A stretch of 22,214 bases of DNA from Bacteroidales bacterium (GCA_012514255.1 JAAZAP010000352.1:1-22214); one strand, 5' to 3'; counted from the first letter of the stretch, positions 1 through 8,011 are shown. Numbers and translations: made by a program. Notes: generated by a model from the sequence alone, not told the origin.

Positions 1-156
1 AAAGGTTTTGGATTCATTAAAGACGCCGACTCAACGAAAGAGTATTTTGTCCACTCTACAGGACTGATTGACAGAATCAAGGAGGATGATGAAGTAACAT
101 TTGATCTCCAGGAAGGTAAAAAAGGTTTAAATGCCGTTAATGTGAAACTTGCGTAG
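1..156 (+). CDS. Cold-shock protein (CspA family), 3' part only
   Basis: This is the C-terminal 51 residues of a small nucleic-acid-binding cold-shock protein; the start lies outside the window. The visible part begins with KGFGFI, the RNP1 motif, and has EYFVHSTGL, the RNP2-like strand, followed by the acidic DDEVTFDL segment and the end AVNVKLA that close the five-stranded OB-fold. Proteins of this family are about 65 to 70 residues, so roughly 15 residues are missing. They bind single-stranded RNA and DNA and act as RNA chaperones. The gene is followed 31 nt later by a clear intrinsic terminator, so it ends its own transcription unit. Confidence 0.93.
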   Translation, partial: KGFGFIKDADSTKEYFVHSTGLIDRIKEDDEVTFDLQEGKKGLNAVNVKLA

Positions 157-187
157 TTGAAAATATAATGTACATTTAATGACCTTG

Positions 188-218
188 GTCCCGGCACAAA
201 CTGCCGGGACTTTTTTTT
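188..218 (+). terminator. Intrinsic terminator of the cold-shock gene
   Basis: A perfect 9-bp stem (GTCCCGGCA at 188-196, TGCCGGGAC at 202-210) with a 5-nt loop is followed directly by eight T residues (211-218). There is no T-tract on the opposite strand, so it acts on + strand transcripts and not on the converging methyltransferase gene. Confidence 0.93.
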
Positions 219-263
219 GCCGGATGTTCACTCCCGTCTATTCAGGAAATGAAATCCGAACTG

Positions 264-1046
264 TCACGGCACGTCAAACTCAATCACATAGCCGTAGCCT
301 TTCCATATTGTAGTGAGCGAGATGTTCTGCATCTCCTGCGGCACCATGTCAACCGGAGGTGTCACCTTTGCATTATCGCCTGTAAAGATCCTGAAAAGTT
401 TGCCCGCCTTTTCGGTCTCATCAGCTATGACAATATGGGTGCCGGGTTTGGATACCCGTATCATTTCACTGATAGCCTTTCGTTTGTCTTCAAAAAGGTT
501 TATTGCCCCCAGGTGGTATACAACGTCAAATACGCCGTCATTATATGGCAGGAGGAGGGCGTCAGCCCTGACTATGCTGGCATTGATGTTCCACCGGGCC
601 AGGTTGGCTGAACAGTGCGCCAGCATCTCCTGCTGGATATCCAGTCCATACAGCTTTAATCCGCTGATGTGATTATTCAGCCACAGGAAATTCTCCCCGT
701 AGTCGATGCCGGTCTCAAGAACCCTGTTTCCCTCGCTGACCCTGAGCCTCTCCATAACCTCGTTCCTGGCGTTTTTGGCCCCTCCGCAAAGAAGGAACAT
801 CGCGTTGGTCGCAGGGGTGTAAATCTTCGCATAGAGTGATCTGAAGAACTTGTCCCTGCTGTTCCTGTAGACAAGCCCCCCGTCATTTAGAAAATCAATC
901 CATAAGCCATTATCCTCATAGTATCTTTCACATCCGGCACAGTGCAGCCCGGAGGTCCTGATTCCTTCCGGCAGGCCGGCTGTCTCATGAACCAGCCCGC
1001 TCCTGCATAAAGGGCAGCATAGCAACCTGTTAACATAAGAGTCCAT
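264..1046 (-). CDS. Zinc-ribbon class I SAM-dependent methyltransferase
   Basis: A 260-residue protein with two parts. The N-terminus has two CxxC pairs (C11/C14 in CCPLC and C36/C39 in CAGC) that look like a Trm112-type zinc ribbon. From about residue 100 there is a class I methyltransferase fold: motif I is VLETGIDYGEN, followed by the acidic end of strand 2 in YGLDIQQEML, then ADALLLPYNDGVFDVVYHLG (motif IV region), and a strand with SKPGTHIVIADE. Motif I is degenerate: the usual ExGxGxG is E-T-G-I-D-Y-G, but the overall pattern still fits Methyltransf_11. The substrate cannot be read from the sequence. The gene stands alone and is divergent from the epimerase, sharing a 166-nt intergenic region with an inverted repeat. 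Confidence 0.82.
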   Translation of the reverse strand: MDSYVNRLLCCPLCRSGLVHETAGLPEGIRTSGLHCAGCERYYEDNGLWIDFLNDGGLVYRNSRDKFFRSLYAKIYTPATNAMFLLCGGAKNARNEVMERLRVSEGNRVLETGIDYGENFLWLNNHISGLKLYGLDIQQEMLAHCSANLARWNINASIVRADALLLPYNDGVFDVVYHLGAINLFEDKRKAISEMIRVSKPGTHIVIADETEKAGKLFRIFTGDNAKVTPPVDMVPQEMQNISLTTIWKGYGYVIEFDVP

Positions 1047-1069
1047 AGTTCTGATCCGCTTCTTTGCAC

Positions 1070-1122
1070 AATTTAAGATATTTCGTGAAATTATTGACTT
1101 CAGCTGTTGATTATCTTAAATT
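1070..1122. repeat. 11-bp inverted repeat in divergent promoter region
   Basis: AATTTAAGATA (1070-1080) and its exact reverse complement TATCTTAAATT (1112-1122) are separated by 31 bp. The arm centres are 42 bp apart, about four helical turns. The right arm overlaps the predicted -7 element of the epimerase promoter. The left arm sits about 25 nt upstream of the methyltransferase start on the other strand. It may be an operator or mirrored divergent promoter elements. Confidence 0.6.
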
Positions 1123-1124
1123 TG
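1094..1124 (+). promoter_or_regulatory. Bacteroidota-type promoter for the epimerase gene
   Basis: The -7 element TAAATTTG (1117-1124) matches TAnnTTTG exactly, and TTG at 1094-1096 lies 20 bp upstream, the spacing expected for the -33 element of the Bacteroidota primary sigma factor. The predicted start of transcription is near 1131, giving a leader of about 80 nt before the ATG at 1213. Confidence 0.6.
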
Positions 1125-1212
1125 TAATAACTCGGAGCCATTATTAAACAGAAAGTGTCTGTTGATTGAAATCTTCCGAATGGCCCCCTGACAATTCTAA
1201 AATGAAGTAGTC

Positions 1213-2172
1213 ATGCGGGTACTGATAACTGGTTCTTCGGGTTATCTGGGCATGCTTGCCGTGAATCATCTTCTTGAACGGGGGTATGATGTTGCCGGTC
1301 TGGATATAAGGAACAACACATATCCGACGTCATTGAATGGCAACTTCAGGTTCTATAACTGTGACATTGCTGACAGGTCCAGGGTGGAGGAGGTAATTTC
1401 AGACGAGCAACCGGAAGTAATACTACATCTTGCCTGCACTTACAACAGCGTGAGAAACAGGAAGAAGGAATATGATATTGATGTTGGCGGCACCATTAAC
1501 GTAATTGAATCAGCCAGGCGAACACCTGCCGTAAAAAAGTTTGTCTTTTCCAGTTCGGCTTCCATTTATGGTCCCGTCAGGAGGAATGAACCATGGCTGA
1601 ATGAGACGGTCCCGGTCAATCCGGGCAAGTACAGGTACGGAATCAACAAGAGACTTATTGAACAGAATATCTTTTCAGGTAACGGAGATGCGGGCATCAG
1701 CGTGATCTCACTGAGGATCTGCACCGTGGTGGGTCCTCATTATTTCAAGCCCAGATCGGTAGTCTCAATATTGATCCGACTCCCTTTTCTTCCGGCGTCA
1801 TTCAGGAACACCAGGGTCCAATTTATGCATGAAGACGACTTCACCGAGCTGATAGAGCGGGTAATTGAGGAGGGCGATATTAACGGTCTCTACAACCTTG
1901 GACCAGACAGTTGCACTGTGGTGGGTGATGTTGTTCCTGCCGGAAGGTTTCACAATTTTCCGTGCCAGATTCTCAAACCTGTAATGTGGTTGTTATGGAA
2001 TCTGCGCCTCGTCAATCTGCAGCCGGCAGGACTCGGGTACTGTCTCTATCCCGTAGTAATGGACACCTCCAGGCTCGCCGGGAGGTTTAACTATCATTTC
2101 AGGTATACGTCAACTGAGGCGTTTCTTGCTACATGTGAGAAGAACAGTCTCCCTCCGGGATCACGATTCTGA
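1213..2172 (+). CDS. NAD-dependent epimerase/dehydratase (extended SDR)
   Basis: A 319-residue extended short-chain dehydrogenase of the sugar-nucleotide epimerase type. The N-terminal NAD-binding motif is MRVLITGSSGYLG (GxxGxxG), followed by the strand-2 acid in GLDIR and an adenine-site acid in NCDIADR. The catalytic set is visible as FSSSASIYG (Ser/Thr position) and YRYGINK (Tyr-x-x-x-Lys). The length is normal for the family. The substrate is not predictable; a nucleotide sugar is likely, as in UDP-glucose 4-epimerase relatives. The ATG start begins directly with the Rossmann strand, which supports it. The gene converges on the cytidylate kinase-like gene and their 3' ends overlap by 12 nt (2161-2172). 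Confidence 0.87.
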   Translation: MRVLITGSSGYLGMLAVNHLLERGYDVAGLDIRNNTYPTSLNGNFRFYNCDIADRSRVEEVISDEQPEVILHLACTYNSVRNRKKEYDIDVGGTINVIESARRTPAVKKFVFSSSASIYGPVRRNEPWLNETVPVNPGKYRYGINKRLIEQNIFSGNGDAGISVISLRICTVVGPHYFKPRSVVSILIRLPFLPASFRNTRVQFMHEDDFTELIERVIEEGDINGLYNLGPDSCTVVGDVVPAGRFHNFPCQILKPVMWLLWNLRLVNLQPAGLGYCLYPVVMDTSRLAGRFNYHFRYTSTEAFLATCEKNSLPPGSRF

Positions 2173-2814
2173 TGCCGGGTTTTTGTTGCCTTTCAATCCG
2201 AATCTTGATTCCGTAATGTGACAGATCAGGCTGACCGTCTCATCAATACCCAGCAATGATGAGTTGATGCACAGGTGGTATGATTCTGCCGCACCCCATG
2301 TTTTGCCACTGAAATAATGATAGTATGATGAGCGTCCCTTATCAGTGCGTTCAATCAGCTCCTTGGCCTTGCCCTCGGTAATTTTGTGGCTCATGGCTAT
2401 ACGTCTGATGCGGTCATGTTTGTCTGCGCTGATGAACAGATTGAAGCAGTTCTTTTCCTCCTTCATCACATAGTCAGCACATCTGCCCACAAATATGCAT
2501 GAACCCTCTGAGGCCAGATTCCTCATAGCATCACTCTGTATCCTGAAGAGAGACTCATTGCTCAGGTAGTAGTTTGAAAATAAGTCGTCCGTCACAGTTG
2601 TCCTCAGGCCCAGCAGTCCTGGGAATAGGCTGAAGTGTTTCTGTTCATCAACCCTCTCAAAGAACTCCTCCTTGAGACCGCTCTGACGTGAAGCAATCCT
2701 TATGAGTTCCTTATCATAGAATGCGATACCGAGCCTGGCCGAAAGCTTTTGTCCTATCTCCCGTCCGCCGCTTCCCAGCTGTCTTCCTATAGTGATAACA
2801 AATCTCTTTTCCAT
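2161..2814 (-). CDS. Cytidylate kinase-like P-loop protein
   Basis: A 217-residue P-loop kinase of the cytidylate kinase-like family (Pfam PF13189 type). It opens with FVITIGRQLGSGGREIGQ, in which GSGGREIG is the phosphate-binding loop, followed by LGIAFYDKELI, the typical second segment of this family. CIFVGRCADYVM and the Arg-rich IRRIAMSHKI correspond to the NMP/lid regions. It is probably not the housekeeping CMP kinase Cmk, which has a different length and lid sequence; its substrate is unknown. Its start (ATG at 2812-2814) lies 23 nt from a well-formed minus-strand -7 element. The last 12 nt overlap the epimerase gene tail to tail. Confidence 0.85.
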   Translation of the reverse strand: MEKRFVITIGRQLGSGGREIGQKLSARLGIAFYDKELIRIASRQSGLKEEFFERVDEQKHFSLFPGLLGLRTTVTDDLFSNYYLSNESLFRIQSDAMRNLASEGSCIFVGRCADYVMKEEKNCFNLFISADKHDRIRRIAMSHKITEGKAKELIERTDKGRSSYYHYFSGKTWGAAESYHLCINSSLLGIDETVSLICHITESRFGLKGNKNPASES

Positions 2815-2836
2815 GGCAGGTGACTTTTGTCTTTTT

Positions 2837-2868
2837 CAAATTTACTGTTAAAATTTTATTTCCGGCAA
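2837..2868 (-). promoter_or_regulatory. Promoter for the cytidylate kinase-like gene
   Basis: On the minus strand the -7 element is TAAATTTG (complement of 2837-2844), an exact TAnnTTTG match, with TTG (complement of 2866-2868) 21 bp upstream. Transcription would begin near 2830, about 16 nt before the start codon. Confidence 0.58.
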
Positions 2869-2945
2869 CCAGAGTAAGTCAAATACACATTACGACTCAC
2901 AACTGCATTGCTTCGGGAATTTAATAAACACTGCCTTAGATTTTT

Positions 2946-2953
2946 TATTTTTG
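2946..2953 (+). promoter_or_regulatory. -7 element in front of glpK
   Basis: TATTTTTG matches TAnnTTTG. No good TTG lies at the expected -33 distance (the nearest, 2908-2910, is too far), so the promoter may need an activator. It also covers the only upstream alternative start (TTG at 2951), which supports the ATG at 2975 as the real start, with a leader of about 15 nt. Confidence 0.42.
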
Positions 2954-2974
2954 TCCCTGTCAGACCAATCCATT

Positions 2975-4483
2975 ATGACGAAGAAATATATTCTTGCCCT
3001 TGATCAGGGCACAACCAGTTCCAGGGCCATTCTCTTTGACAGGCTTGGACGCCCGGTGGCATCGGCCCGAAAGGAGCTTACACAGATCTTTCCCCGGCCG
3101 GGGTGGGTTGAGCATGATCCTGAGGAGATCTGGTCTACACAGGCGGGGGTGGCAATTGAGGCTCTTGCCCGGGCCGGAGCCGCATGTGATGAGGTGGCAG
3201 CCATAGGCATTACCAACCAGCGGGAGACAACGGTGGTATGGAACAGGATCACGGGAAAGCCTGTCTGCAATGCCATCGTTTGGCAGGACAGACGTACGGC
3301 TGACTATTGTGACAATCTCAACCAGGAGGGATTGGGTGAGACCATTACTGCCAGAACCGGGCTTATCATTGATGCCTATTTCTCAGCCACGAAGGTAAAA
3401 TGGATCCTTGACAATATTGAAGGAGCGGGGGAGATGGCATCCAGGGGTGAACTCGCCTTTGGAACGGTTGATTCCTGGCTTCTGTGGAACCTTACGGGCG
3501 GAAGGCTGCATCAGACAGATGTATCCAATGCCTCGCGGACGATGCTTTTCAATATTCATACCCTTGACTGGGATCCTGACCTGCTAAGGCTCTTCGGCAT
3601 TCCCCGGTCTATACTGCCAGAGGTACGCAGCTCGTCAGAGGTCTATGGCATGACCTCGGGGACATTCACCTCACCATTGCCTGTTGCCGGGATAGCAGGC
3701 GATCAGCAGGCTGCACTCTTCGGTCAGATGTGCGTTGAACGCGGGATGGTTAAGAATACCTATGGCACAGGCTGTTTCATGATGATGAACACAGGCACAA
3801 TCCCGATGGTGTCTGCGCACAGGCTGCTTGCAACTGTCGCATGGCGAATCGGAGAAGAGACGGTCTACGCCCTGGAGGGAAGTATCTTTATAGCAGGCGC
3901 CGTGGTACAGTGGCTGCGTGACGGACTGGGCATCATCAGGCAGTCGTCTGATGTGGAGGAGCTGGCCGCACAGGCCGATCCGGCAGATGGCATTTACTTT
4001 GTCCCTGCCTTTGCCGGGATGGGTGCACCTTACTGGAACCAGCATGCAAGAGGAGTTATCACCGGCCTTACCCGTGGCTCAACAGCAGCCCATATTGCCC
4101 GTGCCGCACTTGACAGCATAGCCTACCAGACACTTGATGTGTTGCTTGCAATGGAGAAAGATTCAGGGTTGACTATTAAAGAGTTAAGAGTAGATGGCGG
4201 TGCCACTGTAAATGATACACTGATGCAGTTTCAGGCTGATATTCTACAGGCTGATGTCGTACGACCCGGGATTACTGAGACTACAGCCCTGGGAGCTGCA
4301 TTCCTTGCCGGGCTGGCTACGGGATTCTGGAACAGCATGGATGAACTGAAGGCTCAATGGCAGGCTGATCGTCTCTTTTCTCCCGGCATGAATCCCAGGG
4401 AGAGGGACATCCTGACAGGCGGATGGTGGCGTGCGGTGAGAACGGCCTCTGCATGGGCCCATGATCCTGAAAACAAAAACTGA
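2975..4483 (+). CDS. glpK: Glycerol kinase
   Basis: Glycerol kinase phosphorylates glycerol with ATP to sn-glycerol 3-phosphate in the cytoplasm. The 502-residue product is the usual length (E. coli GlpK is about 500). Visible motifs are [15 protein letters not shown] (phosphate loop at the N-terminus), NQRETTVVW (glycerol-binding Arg-Glu pair), [27 protein letters not shown] with the catalytic Asp, [14 protein letters not shown], and the second FGGY signature [20 protein letters not shown]. The ATG at 2975 is chosen because [11 protein letters not shown] is the standard beginning, and because an in-frame TTG at 2951 lies inside a promoter element. No glycerol facilitator or glycerol-3-phosphate dehydrogenase gene is next to it; a DUF4105 gene follows after 7 nt. 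Confidence 0.96.
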   Translation: MTKKYILALDQGTTSSRAILFDRLGRPVASARKELTQIFPRPGWVEHDPEEIWSTQAGVAIEALARAGAACDEVAAIGITNQRETTVVWNRITGKPVCNAIVWQDRRTADYCDNLNQEGLGETITARTGLIIDAYFSATKVKWILDNIEGAGEMASRGELAFGTVDSWLLWNLTGGRLHQTDVSNASRTMLFNIHTLDWDPDLLRLFGIPRSILPEVRSSSEVYGMTSGTFTSPLPVAGIAGDQQAALFGQMCVERGMVKNTYGTGCFMMMNTGTIPMVSAHRLLATVAWRIGEETVYALEGSIFIAGAVVQWLRDGLGIIRQSSDVEELAAQADPADGIYFVPAFAGMGAPYWNQHARGVITGLTRGSTAAHIARAALDSIAYQTLDVLLAMEKDSGLTIKELRVDGGATVNDTLMQFQADILQADVVRPGITETTALGAAFLAGLATGFWNSMDELKAQWQADRLFSPGMNPRERDILTGGWWRAVRTASAWAHDPENKN

Positions 4484-4490
4484 TTATAGT

Positions 4491-5645
4491 ATGGAAAAAA
4501 GAGTTATTCTGATCCTGGTGGCGGCGCTGTTGATGACCATTGGTGCGAACGCGCAAAGAGCTGACAGTGCCGATGTCTATATGGTCACCTGCGCACCGGG
4601 AGACGCCAGTTATTCAATCTACGGGCACACAGCGCTGCGCATAGCTTTTCGCGGAACCGATTTTGACATGGCATACAACTGGGGCATATTTGATTTCTCG
4701 ACCCCTAACTTTGTTTACCGCTTCGCCAAAGGCAAACTCGACTACCTGTTGGGAGCATACCCATATGAGAGGTTCCTTGAAGAGTACATTTCCGAAGGCA
4801 GATCAGTCTGGTCTCAGAAACTTAATCTCACTACAGCTGAGAAGGAGAAGCTCTTTGAACTGGTCAATGAGAACCTGAAACCCGAGAACAGGAAGTACCG
4901 GTATGATTTCTTCTTTGACAACTGCGCCATCAGGGTGCGCGACATTGTTTTTGCGGCAGTGTCTGACAGCATCATCCTGCCGGTAAGGGAAAAGGAAAAA
5001 AGCTTCCGCCAGCTCATTGATCCTTACCAGAAGGTATTGCCATGGCTCGACTTCGGTGCTGATTTGCTGCTGGGACTGCAATCGGACAGGAAAGCTCCAG
5101 CGAGTGATGAAATGTTCCTGCCTGTATTCCTCAGAGACAACTTTGCTGCCACTCTGATCAACCGTGACGGTGTTTCAGTTCCGCTGGCCGGCAACGCAGA
5201 GACCGTTCTGGATATCCCGCCTCCTGCGGTAAAGGCAAAACCATGGCTTCCGCAGGCAGTGCTCTGGCTGGTCTTTCTGCTGGTGGCCCTGGTGACGTTC
5301 ATCTTCAGAAAACCGGGGCTTGAAAAGGGGCTTGACTTCGTTATTTACTTCATCTATTCCGCCATTGCGCTTCTGCTGGTTTTCACCAATATCTTTTCCG
5401 ATCATGACGCCCTCCATCTGAATCTGCTGTTCCTCGGGATAAATATCATTGTCCCGGTGCTTTTTGTAATGCTCTTTACCCGACACAGGGCCGTAACACT
5501 AAGCAGGCTGGCCTTCATCATCTCAGCCCTGTGGCTCCCGGCGTCGCTCATTGCCGGCCAGGGAATTAACCCGGCATTGATACCTCTGGTCCTCATAATA
5601 ATGATCAGACTATTCAGACACTGCAGCTTCGGAAAGGAGCTTTAA
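4491..5645 (+). CDS. DUF4105 (Lnb-like) membrane protein
   Basis: A 384-residue envelope protein. MEKRVILILVAALLMTIGAN followed by AQ is a signal peptide. The next 180 or so residues match the DUF4105/Lnb N-terminal periplasmic domain, with the conserved YGHTALRI (His) and FFDNCAIRVRD (Asn-Cys) motifs expected for a cysteine-dependent acyltransferase-like active site. From about residue 255 there are four or five membrane helices (for example QAVLWLVFLLVALVTFIF, VIYFIYSAIALLLVF and LLFLGINIIVPVLFVMLF). Lnb of Gram-positive bacteria carries out lipoprotein N-acylation; whether this Bacteroidota form does so is unknown. The ATG at 4491 gives the proper signal peptide and lies 7 nt after glpK, so the two are probably co-transcribed. 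An earlier in-frame ATG at 4461 would overlap glpK and put ten polar residues before the signal. Confidence 0.85.
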   Translation: MEKRVILILVAALLMTIGANAQRADSADVYMVTCAPGDASYSIYGHTALRIAFRGTDFDMAYNWGIFDFSTPNFVYRFAKGKLDYLLGAYPYERFLEEYISEGRSVWSQKLNLTTAEKEKLFELVNENLKPENRKYRYDFFFDNCAIRVRDIVFAAVSDSIILPVREKEKSFRQLIDPYQKVLPWLDFGADLLLGLQSDRKAPASDEMFLPVFLRDNFAATLINRDGVSVPLAGNAETVLDIPPPAVKAKPWLPQAVLWLVFLLVALVTFIFRKPGLEKGLDFVIYFIYSAIALLLVFTNIFSDHDALHLNLLFLGINIIVPVLFVMLFTRHRAVTLSRLAFIISALWLPASLIAGQGINPALIPLVLIIMIRLFRHCSFGKEL

Positions 5646-5668
5646 CACATCTTTAACAACATTTAACA
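5641..5668 (+). repeat. Three phased TTTAACA direct repeats
   Basis: TTTAACA occurs at 5641-5647, 5652-5658 and 5662-5668, spaced 11 and 10 bp, about one helical turn. The first copy overlaps the stop codon of the DUF4105 gene. The third lies where the -33 element of the moxR promoter would be. Possible regulator site or A/T-rich promoter enhancer. Confidence 0.5.
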
Positions 5669-5689
5669 AGGTTTTTTAATTACAGAAAT

Positions 5690-5697
5690 GATCTTTG
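5690..5697 (+). promoter_or_regulatory. Weak -7 element of the moxR/bat operon
   Basis: GATCTTTG matches seven of eight positions of TAnnTTTG, and lies about 34 nt before the moxR ATG at 5731. No TTG is present at -33; a TTTAACA repeat occupies that position. Confidence 0.35.
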
Positions 5698-5710
5698 CGA
5701 AGCTTTTCGC
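5697..5710 (+). other. Short hairpin at the 5' end of the bat operon leader
   Basis: GCGAA (5697-5701), loop GCTT, TTCGC (5706-5710) can form a 5-bp stem right after the predicted -7 element, so it would lie at the very 5' end of the operon mRNA. It is followed by an unstructured A/C-rich leader up to the ATG. It might stabilise the transcript; function not known. Confidence 0.35.
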
Positions 5711-5730
5711 AACAAACAACAATACATAAT

Positions 5731-6726
5731 ATGGAACACACAACCGACATAAGGCTCCTGAATGAGAAGATTGAGAAGGAGAGTGCTTTTGTTGATCTGG
5801 TAAGGCAGGAGATAAACAAGGTGATAATCGGGCAGCGACATCTGACCGACTCACTGCTGATAGGGCTTCTATCTAACGGCCATATACTGCTGGAAGGGGT
5901 GCCCGGACTGGCCAAGACGCTGGCTATCAAAACACTGGCCTCAATAATTGACACCAGGTTCAGCAGGATACAGTTCACTCCCGACCTGTTACCGGCTGAC
6001 CTTATCGGTACCATGATCTACAGCCAGAAGAGAGAGGAATTTGTTGTCCGCAAGGGGCCCATTTTTGCAAACTTTATCCTTGCTGATGAGATCAACCGTT
6101 CCCCTGCAAAGGTACAGAGCGCACTGCTGGAGGCCATGCAGGAGAGGCAGGTAACCATTGGTGAGACCACCTACAGGCTTGATGAGCCTTTCATGGTTCT
6201 GGCAACGCAGAATCCTATTGAGCAGGAGGGAACCTATCCGCTCCCCGAGGCCCAGGTTGACAGATTCATGCTAAAGGTGGTGATCACCTACCCTGAAAAG
6301 GAAGAGGAGCGTCTTATTATACGGGAAAACCTGGCAAGCGAATTCCCTACCGCAAGGACCATCCTGAAGCCTGAAGATATTATCCGTGCCAGGGATGTTG
6401 TCAAGGAGGTATACCTCGATGAAAAGATAGAGAACTATATCCTTGACATAGTCTTTGCCACCCGCCAGCCTGATAAGTTCGGCCTGTCAAAGTTCACACC
6501 ACTGATCGCCTACGGGGCATCGCCCAGGGCGGGGATCAGCATGGCAATTGCAGCCAAGGCATATGCCTTCATCAGGCGGAGGGGATTCGTTGTGCCTGAA
6601 GACGTGAGATCACTCTGTGCCGATGTGCTCCGTCACCGCATCGGTCTTACCTATGAGGCTGAGGCGGAGAATGTCACACAGGATCAGATAATAGCCGAAA
6701 TACTTAACACAGTGGAGGTGCCGTAA
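5731..6726 (+). CDS. moxR: MoxR-family AAA+ ATPase
   Basis: A 331-residue cytoplasmic MoxR ATPase, first gene of the bat operon. The Walker A motif is LEGVPGLAKT, the Walker B and following helix are ILADEINRSPAKVQSALLEA, sensor 1 is LATQNPIEQEGTYPLPEAQV, and the C-terminal lid has YGASPRAGISM (sensor 2 Arg). Length and motifs are standard for the family. MoxR ATPases act as chaperone-like remodelers working with VWA-domain partners, here the DUF58, BatA and BatB proteins. The ATG at 5731 gives MEHTTDIRLLNEK, a normal beginning; an upstream in-frame TTG at 5695 coincides with the promoter element and is rejected. Three nucleotides separate it from the next gene. Confidence 0.95.
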   Translation: MEHTTDIRLLNEKIEKESAFVDLVRQEINKVIIGQRHLTDSLLIGLLSNGHILLEGVPGLAKTLAIKTLASIIDTRFSRIQFTPDLLPADLIGTMIYSQKREEFVVRKGPIFANFILADEINRSPAKVQSALLEAMQERQVTIGETTYRLDEPFMVLATQNPIEQEGTYPLPEAQVDRFMLKVVITYPEKEEERLIIRENLASEFPTARTILKPEDIIRARDVVKEVYLDEKIENYILDIVFATRQPDKFGLSKFTPLIAYGASPRAGISMAIAAKAYAFIRRRGFVVPEDVRSLCADVLRHRIGLTYEAEAENVTQDQIIAEILNTVEVP

Positions 6727-6729
6727 CAG

Positions 6730-7170
6730 ATGAAAAGATTGCTGTTTCTGCTGATCACGCTGTTGGTGCTGACACCTGCCAGAGCACAGGAGTTCATTGG
6801 CATGACCGAAAAGAGCATAAGGGAAAATATGTCACGGGACTATCCGGATATGACCTGTGACAATATGGTACGCAATGATTACTTCACGTACCTCAAATAT
6901 TATTCGGCAGACGGTAACGAGACATGGCTGATATTCCTTGACGGCAGGGGACAATGCAACGGGATCAGGGTAACCTGTGGCAGCAGCAGCTACCATATGA
7001 AGATGAAGGAACTGAATGACAGGTACCGGACAGAGGGTGAAAACCGCTGGAGTTACCGGACAGGCAATGAGGAGATAGATGTGAAGCTGCAGCAGGAAGA
7101 GTGTTTTTTTACAGTTACTCATCAGCGGGCAACAGACAGGACAAAGAGTGGAAACAACAGAGCTTCTTAA
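6730..7170 (+). CDS. Small secreted protein of unknown function inside the bat operon
   Basis: A 146-residue protein not matched to a family I know. MKRLLFLLITLLVLTPARAQ is a clear Sec signal peptide, leaving about 126 periplasmic residues. The mature part has FIGMTEKSIRENM near its start, YFTYLKYYSADGNETWLIFL in the middle and CNGIRVTCG with two cysteines; a third cysteine is in DMTCDNM and a fourth in QEECFFTV. It ends with a polar tail. It lies between moxR and the DUF58 gene, 3 nt after the former and overlapping the start of the latter by 23 nt, so its translation is probably coupled to theirs. Many bat operons have DUF58 directly after moxR, so this gene looks like a lineage-specific addition. 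Confidence 0.8.
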   Translation: MKRLLFLLITLLVLTPARAQEFIGMTEKSIRENMSRDYPDMTCDNMVRNDYFTYLKYYSADGNETWLIFLDGRGQCNGIRVTCGSSSYHMKMKELNDRYRTEGENRWSYRTGNEEIDVKLQQEECFFTVTHQRATDRTKSGNNRAS

Positions 7171-8011
7171 AAAGGTCAGGAAGATAGAGATAAGATCTAG
7201 GGGTCTCACAAACCAGATCTTTGCAGGGAAGTACCACAGCGCCTTCCGCGGCAGGGGCATGGCCTTCAGCGAAGTGCGTGAGTACCAGTTCGGAGATGAT
7301 ATCCGCAGTATTGACTGGAACGTGACAGCACGATTCGGCCACCCCTATGTCAAGATCTTCGAGGAGGAGAGGGAGCTGACCGTCATGCTGCTTGTTGACG
7401 TGAGCCGGTCGGGTGATTTCGGGACCGTAACCTCAACCAAGCGGGAGTTGATGACTGAGATAGCGGCGGTACTTGCATATTCTGTTATTGTCAACAATGA
7501 CAAGGTGGGACTGATGCTCTTTTCTGACAGGGTTGAGAAGTATATTCCGCCAAAGAAAGGGAGAGGCCATATGCTCAGGATCATAAGGGAGATGCTCAGC
7601 TACGAGCCGCAGGGATCAGGCACCTCGCTGTCAGAGCCACTAAGATACCTGACCAATGTATTGAGAAAGCGCTGTACAGCCTTCATCCTCTCCGATTTCA
7701 TGGCGCCACCATTCACTGATTCCCTGCGCATTGCAGCAGGAAAACATGATGTGGTGGCAGTGCGCGTCAGTGACAGGCGAGAGAAGGAACTGCCTGATAT
7801 CGGCTTCATAAAGGTAACAGACCCTGAATCAGGAAAGGAGATCTGGATTGATACCTCCTCAGCTGCTGTCAGGAAAGAGTATGCCGGACACTGGAAGAAA
7901 CATGATGAGACTGTGAGCAGTGCATTCGTTAACTGCGGGGTGGATGTGGCGTCTGTAAATACAGGTGAGGATTATATCAAACCACTTATCTCATTGTTCA
8001 GGCACAGGTAG
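7148..8011 (+). CDS. DUF58 domain protein (VWA-like, MoxR partner)
   Basis: A 287-residue cytoplasmic DUF58 protein. The family signature is plain: FAGKYHSAFRGRGMAFSEVR, then YQFGDDIRSIDWNVTARFG, then MLLVDVSRSGDFGT, in which DVSRS is the MIDAS-like DxSxS motif of a VWA fold. GSGTSLSEPL and FILSDFM are the later metal-site segments. DUF58 proteins are encoded beside moxR in many bacteria and are thought to be MoxR partners. The GTG start is chosen because METTELLKKVRKIEIRSRGL is the normal N-terminus of the family; it overlaps the preceding gene by 23 nt. The next gene begins 4 nt after its stop. Confidence 0.93.
   Translation: METTELLKKVRKIEIRSRGLTNQIFAGKYHSAFRGRGMAFSEVREYQFGDDIRSIDWNVTARFGHPYVKIFEEERELTVMLLVDVSRSGDFGTVTSTKRELMTEIAAVLAYSVIVNNDKVGLMLFSDRVEKYIPPKKGRGHMLRIIREMLSYEPQGSGTSLSEPLRYLTNVLRKRCTAFILSDFMAPPFTDSLRIAAGKHDVVAVRVSDRREKELPDIGFIKVTDPESGKEIWIDTSSAAVRKEYAGHWKKHDETVSSAFVNCGVDVASVNTGEDYIKPLISLFRHR

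Noticed and set aside
249..672. Plus-strand open frames opposite the methyltransferase gene
   Set aside because: They are shadows of the zinc-ribbon methyltransferase on the minus strand, which has clear motifs.
2951..2974. TTG start for glycerol kinase eight codons earlier
   Set aside because: The TTG belongs to a -7 promoter element (2946-2953), and [11 protein letters not shown] from the ATG at 2975 is the normal N-terminus.
5695..5730. TTG start of moxR twelve codons earlier
   Set aside because: It coincides with the -7 element and the leader hairpin; the ATG at 5731 gives the normal MoxR beginning.
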